NCBI GenBank assembly: GCA_002469895.1
Contig: DKOA01000060.1
Span: 1-11,185, forward strand
Length of the DNA: 11,185 bases
Source of the DNA: Opitutia bacterium UBA7374
GTDB lineage: Bacteria; Verrucomicrobiota; Verrucomicrobiia; Opitutales; Coraliomargaritaceae
Direction of reading: 5' to 3'
Below, piece after piece: positions 8,582 to 11,185 of the stretch (position 1 is the stretch's first letter; every line of letters starts with the position of its first letter). Below the pieces are notes generated by a model. The model was not told the origin of the DNA. It was given only the letters and a program-made list of their open reading frames with translations, and searched no databases. A program made the position numbers and the translations under genes.

Positions 8582-10570
8582 ATGAATAAGAAAATTGCGT
8601 CCGTGCCAAATGAAGAAGTGAGCTTTTCGAGCGATTTTGTCGCCTGTAGACCGGGCGATGGGGGCTGTGATGAGTTAGATGAGCGCTTATCCCATAGTTG
8701 GTTGCGTGTCGGGATTGCCGCTGTTTTTGCCGGGCAGGGCATGGCGCTTTCACTGGCTCTAAGCATGACGCCACCGGAGTTCGGCACGGGGGCTTATTGG
8801 ATTTTACACGGGGGTCTGGCTTTCTCTGCGCTGGCGGTGATGTTATTTCTGGGGGGGCCTTTATTTCGGGCGACCTTCGCCATGGCGCGGGAGCGTCGCT
8901 TGTCCATTGAGGGTCTCTTTTGCCTGAGTCTACTAGGGGCATTCTTTGGTTCATTGGCAGGATCGCTAACGGGATCCGGCTCTGTTTATTATGAGGTGGT
9001 CTCTATCGTGGTGGCCATTTACACAGTGGGGCGGATGCTCGGTGAACGCTCTCAGGCACGTGCGCTGACGGAGCGGGACCGGCTACGGGAGCGATTTGAT
9101 CAGGCTGAAGTCCGGCGGGATTCGAAATGGGAATGGGTCGGGCTGGAGGCGATTAGCCCGGGCGATCGAGTTCGGGTGGGTCCGGGTACGGCTTTTGCGG
9201 TGGATGGACAAGTGCTGTCGGGCGAGGGTTATGTTCGCGAGACGGCGATGACCGGAGAGCCTTTGCCCGTCGTACGGCGTGTTGGGGACTGGGTGAAGGC
9301 AGGCACTTGGTCGATGGATGGTGATTTTGAGGTGGCCGTCTCGGCATCGACGGGAGCGCGTGAGTTAGATGTCATACTCCAAAAGGTTGGTTCTTTTGGC
9401 GGTCGCCCGTCGGAAATGCAGGCTTTGGCAAATCGTTTGATTGCCTGGTTTTTGCCTGTGGTCGCGGGTACGAGTGGGCTAACCGCACTTTATTGGGCAC
9501 TGGCCGCGGGTTGGGTCGATGCCGTGCTCAACAGTATGGCCGTATTATTGGTTGCTTGCCCTTGCGCGTTAGGTTTGGCGACTCCGGTGGCCGTTTGGCA
9601 GAGTCTTTTTCGATTGGCTAAGTTGGGACTGGTGAGCCGTGATGGTGCCCTGGTAGACGCGTTGGCGGAAACGCAGCATATTTTTTTTGACAAGACAGGA
9701 ACCTTGAGTGAGGGGGTTTTTCGGGTAACTGAATTCTGGCTGGATCCCCATTGGCGCGAGCGTCGGCAAGAATTGTGCGATACCATCTATGGGGTAGAGG
9801 CTCGCCTTGAGCATCCGGTGGCAAGATCATTGGTCGCTTATTTAGAGGAGAATTGCCCAGATGGCGGTGCCGCCTGCGAGGGCCTCCGGTTAGTTCCGGG
9901 GAAGGGGGTCGCAGCCAATACCTCGATAGGCAGGATACAAATCGGAGAGTGTGACCTATGTCCGGAGATCGATCCAATGGCTGCGCAGTTGCAATTGCGG
10001 GAGACAAGCGGCAAGCGGGTGTATGTTTTTCTTGAGGGTAGGCTGGTTGCTCTAGCGGTATTGCAGGAGCGCTTGCGTGAAGGGATTTCCGGATTACTTC
10101 GAGAACTGAATGAACTGGGTGTAGAGGTCTCGGTTTTGACCGGAGACTCCAATCCGGAGATATCATTGCCAGAGAACGTTACTCTAAAGGCCGGTTGCAG
10201 TGCAGAAGAAAAGGAGCAGGTCGTACGTGCTGCAGTTCAAGCCGGTGCCCGACCATTAGTGGTGGGGGATGGGATTAATGACGTATCCGCTATGTCGGCA
10301 GCGGTGGCATCGATCTCAATGAAAAGCGGTGCGCCCCTCGCTCAGTCGGCAGCGGCTGCTGTTGTAACGGATGATCGGATTGCCTGCTTGCCGGGAGCCA
10401 TGTTACTGTCTCGAAGTACCCGGCAACGTTTGCGAGGTAATCTGTATTATGCGGCGGGCTATAATTTGTTTGGTATGGGACTTGCCGCGACTGGTTTTTT
10501 GCATCCCGTTATAGCGGCCGTATTAATGTTAATTTCGAGTTTTTGGGTGACTGTTCGCGTTCTTCAGTAG
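8582..10570 (+). CDS. Cu(+)-type P1B ATPase without a standard N-terminal metal-binding domain
   Basis: A 662-residue heavy-metal transporting ATPase that pumps Cu(I) out of the cytoplasm, either for detoxification (CopA type) or for cytochrome oxidase assembly (CcoI/FixI type). Visible motifs are the actuator TGEPLPV (TGE at 224-226), the CPC metal site (326-328), the phosphorylation site DKTGT (D370), the nucleotide-site HP (411-412), LTGD, and GDGINDV (562-568, where most members read GDGINDAPA). Copper selectivity is indicated by YN in the seventh membrane helix (627-628) and MxxSS in the eighth (M649, S652, S653). The usual HMA domain with GMxCxxC is absent. Instead the first 40 residues hold a short stretch with C22 and C29 (CX6C). 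The start codon is 11 bp from the divergent gene, and a start a few codons later (GTG at 8603 or 8618) is possible. A CcoI-like role fits the cytochrome-rich surroundings but is inferred. Confidence 0.93.
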   Translation: MNKKIASVPNEEVSFSSDFVACRPGDGGCDELDERLSHSWLRVGIAAVFAGQGMALSLALSMTPPEFGTGAYWILHGGLAFSALAVMLFLGGPLFRATFAMARERRLSIEGLFCLSLLGAFFGSLAGSLTGSGSVYYEVVSIVVAIYTVGRMLGERSQARALTERDRLRERFDQAEVRRDSKWEWVGLEAISPGDRVRVGPGTAFAVDGQVLSGEGYVRETAMTGEPLPVVRRVGDWVKAGTWSMDGDFEVAVSASTGARELDVILQKVGSFGGRPSEMQALANRLIAWFLPVVAGTSGLTALYWALAAGWVDAVLNSMAVLLVACPCALGLATPVAVWQSLFRLAKLGLVSRDGALVDALAETQHIFFDKTGTLSEGVFRVTEFWLDPHWRERRQELCDTIYGVEARLEHPVARSLVAYLEENCPDGGAACEGLRLVPGKGVAANTSIGRIQIGECDLCPEIDPMAAQLQLRETSGKRVYVFLEGRLVALAVLQERLREGISGLLRELNELGVEVSVLTGDSNPEISLPENVTLKAGCSAEEKEQVVRAAVQAGARPLVVGDGINDVSAMSAAVASISMKSGAPLAQSAAAAVVTDDRIACLPGAMLLSRSTRQRLRGNLYYAAGYNLFGMGLAATGFLHPVIAAVLMLISSFWVTVRVLQ

Positions 10571-10766
10571 TCGATAAAATCGCTCGTATTTTAAGCCGCT
10601 CACCTTGCCTTTTTACCCATTAATGTTTTGTTGGTAATAGATACTTCTGTTGAGACACAATCTCATTCTATGGCTTTTATTTACTCAGTTTTTGAACAAT
10701 CCGTTTGTTTGGATAAAAAACAATTGCCTTGTCTGAAGATGACACTTTAACAAGCGCATATCGTTC
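10571..10766. other. AT-rich intergenic stretch with no gene
   Basis: After the ATPase stop lie about 196 bases in which I see no convincing gene. They contain a weak 5-bp hairpin (TGAGA at 10651-10655, TCTCA at 10661-10665) and a possible promoter: TTGCCT at 10724-10729 and TTTAAC at 10746-10751, 16 bp apart. Neither is strong. No clear terminator for the ATPase gene was found here. Confidence 0.4.
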
Positions 10767-10964
10767 ATGGAAAAGCCTACACAATCGACCCGTAAAAGGT
10801 TTCTGCAAAAAGCCTTCCTGTCTTGCTTCGGCCTCGTAGCAGTAACCGGTAGCTCATCTGCTTCGAACCGGAAAGAATCTGGTAACGATCTTCTTAAACG
10901 CGCATCCGGCGCGCAGCGCATTCGCGCTGCCGCGGGAACAGTAGCCCGCGGAACTTTTCGCTGA
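10767..10964 (+). CDS. Doubtful small ORF with a signal-like N-terminus
   Basis: A 65-codon ORF lies 33 bp before the cytochrome gene. Its N-terminus has a basic region with TRKRFLQKA, then a hydrophobic stretch AFLSCFGLVAVTG and a small-residue segment SSSAS, which together look like an export signal, with a faint resemblance to a Tat motif (a single KR pair instead of RR). The remaining 30 or so residues are Arg- and Ala-rich and are largely dictated by the GC-rich hairpins at 10899-10951, which argues against a conserved protein there. There is no Shine-Dalgarno. It could be a real small exported protein, the remnant of a longer gene, a leader peptide for the operon that follows, or chance. 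Confidence 0.3.
   Translation: MEKPTQSTRKRFLQKAFLSCFGLVAVTGSSSASNRKESGNDLLKRASGAQRIRAAAGTVARGTFR
10899..10958 (+). terminator. Three abutting GC-rich hairpins ending in a T-run
   Basis: Three perfect inverted repeats follow one another: CGCGC / GCGCG (10899-10903 with 10909-10913, 5-base loop); GCAGCGC / GCGCTGC (10913-10919 with 10924-10930, loop ATTC); CCGCGGG / CCCGCGG (10930-10936 with 10945-10951, 8-base loop). Neighbouring stems share one base each (10913 and 10930). The last stem is followed after three bases by TTTT at 10955-10958, giving the form of an intrinsic terminator on the plus strand, though with a short T-run. It ends 39 bases before the cytochrome start, so it would either stop read-through from the ATPase gene or attenuate the cytochrome operon. 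Confidence 0.5.
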
Positions 10965-10997
10965 TACCAAGTCGGCGTATCTGCAGGCTGGATTCAA

Positions 10998-11185
10998 ATG
11001 GCGAATATTTTTCCAAAGTGGGCCAACACCGTACCGGTGAAGGTGATCATAGCAATCTTGCTGATCACAACAGCAGTTGTTTTGGGGGCTACTTATTATT
11101 GTACGCCGAAGTACACCCGTGTTGGATATGCTCCGGTGCAACCGGTCGGCTTCAGTCATGAATTGCACTCGGGTCAGCTGGAGAT
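10998..11185 (+). CDS. actA: Cytochrome c-type protein, N-terminal part; probable alternative complex III subunit ActA
   Basis: The first 62 codons of a gene that continues past the window edge. The protein starts with a short polar stretch, then one membrane segment (about residues 14-32), then a periplasmic sequence with YAPVQPVGFSHELHSGQLE. The string QPxxFSHxxHxG is what I know from the pentaheme cytochrome subunit ActA of alternative complex III and related c7/c3-type multiheme cytochromes, where it precedes the first CXXCH; the two His residues can be distal heme ligands. No CXXCH is reached before the window ends, so heme binding itself is not seen. ActA normally begins an operon with actB (iron-sulfur/molybdopterin-like), actC and further subunits of a quinol:cytochrome c oxidoreductase. 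That would fit the ResB-CcsA genes in this window. A weak GGA lies just upstream of the ATG. Confidence 0.72.
   Translation, partial: MANIFPKWANTVPVKVIIAILLITTAVVLGATYYCTPKYTRVGYAPVQPVGFSHELHSGQLE

Noticed and set aside
8571..8954. Long upstream extension of the 8100-8570 frame
   Set aside because: It is antisense to the well-supported ATPase gene; the ATG at 8570 directly precedes the only membrane segment.
10854..11168. Minus-strand ORF covering the cytochrome start
   Set aside because: It is antisense to the recognisable cytochrome N-terminus and the hairpins and shows no domain pattern.

Overview
The window looks like chromosomal DNA of a Gram-negative, respiring bacterium, most likely a member of the Verrucomicrobiota (Opitutae-like). 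This is inferred from the combination of System II cytochrome c maturation genes (resB and ccsA), the start of what looks like an alternative complex III operon, a lipobox protein, and weak or absent Shine-Dalgarno sequences. No sequence search was possible, so the taxonomy is a guess. Most genes are moderately GC-rich; the gene at 327-1274 is clearly AT-richer.

Layout. Positions 1-262 hold the C-terminal end of a Xer-type tyrosine recombinase. Positions 327-1274 (+) hold an unrecognised membrane-anchored protein. Three minus-strand genes follow in the order of transcription: a lipoprotein (5003-4338), resB (4335-3160) and ccsA (3143-1254), tightly packed as an operon. Upstream on the same strand is the ATPase gene ychF (6189-5086). 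Divergent from ychF are an FAD-linked glycolate/lactate oxidase subunit (6287-7744) and cutA (7771-8091). A small membrane-anchored protein (8570-8100, minus) converges on cutA and diverges, with only 11 bp between start codons, from a copper-type P1B ATPase (8582-10570). The right end is an AT-rich intergenic stretch, a doubtful short ORF, a run of three GC-rich hairpins ending in a T-run, and the first 62 codons of a cytochrome c-type protein resembling ActA of alternative complex III.

How the genes work together. ResB and CcsA move and attach heme for c-type cytochromes. The P1B ATPase exports Cu(I), in many bacteria for oxidase assembly. CutA is linked to divalent metal handling in some bacteria. 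The rightmost gene encodes a multiheme cytochrome subunit. GlcD-type oxidases feed electrons to the respiratory chain. The window therefore reads as a respiratory-chain assembly neighbourhood with a few housekeeping genes (xer, ychF). I see no mobile element, CRISPR array, tRNA or rRNA. I found no clearly new system. The best leads are the lipoprotein coupled to resB-ccsA, the hairpin leader before the cytochrome gene, and the ATPase with a short cysteine tail in place of a metal-binding domain.
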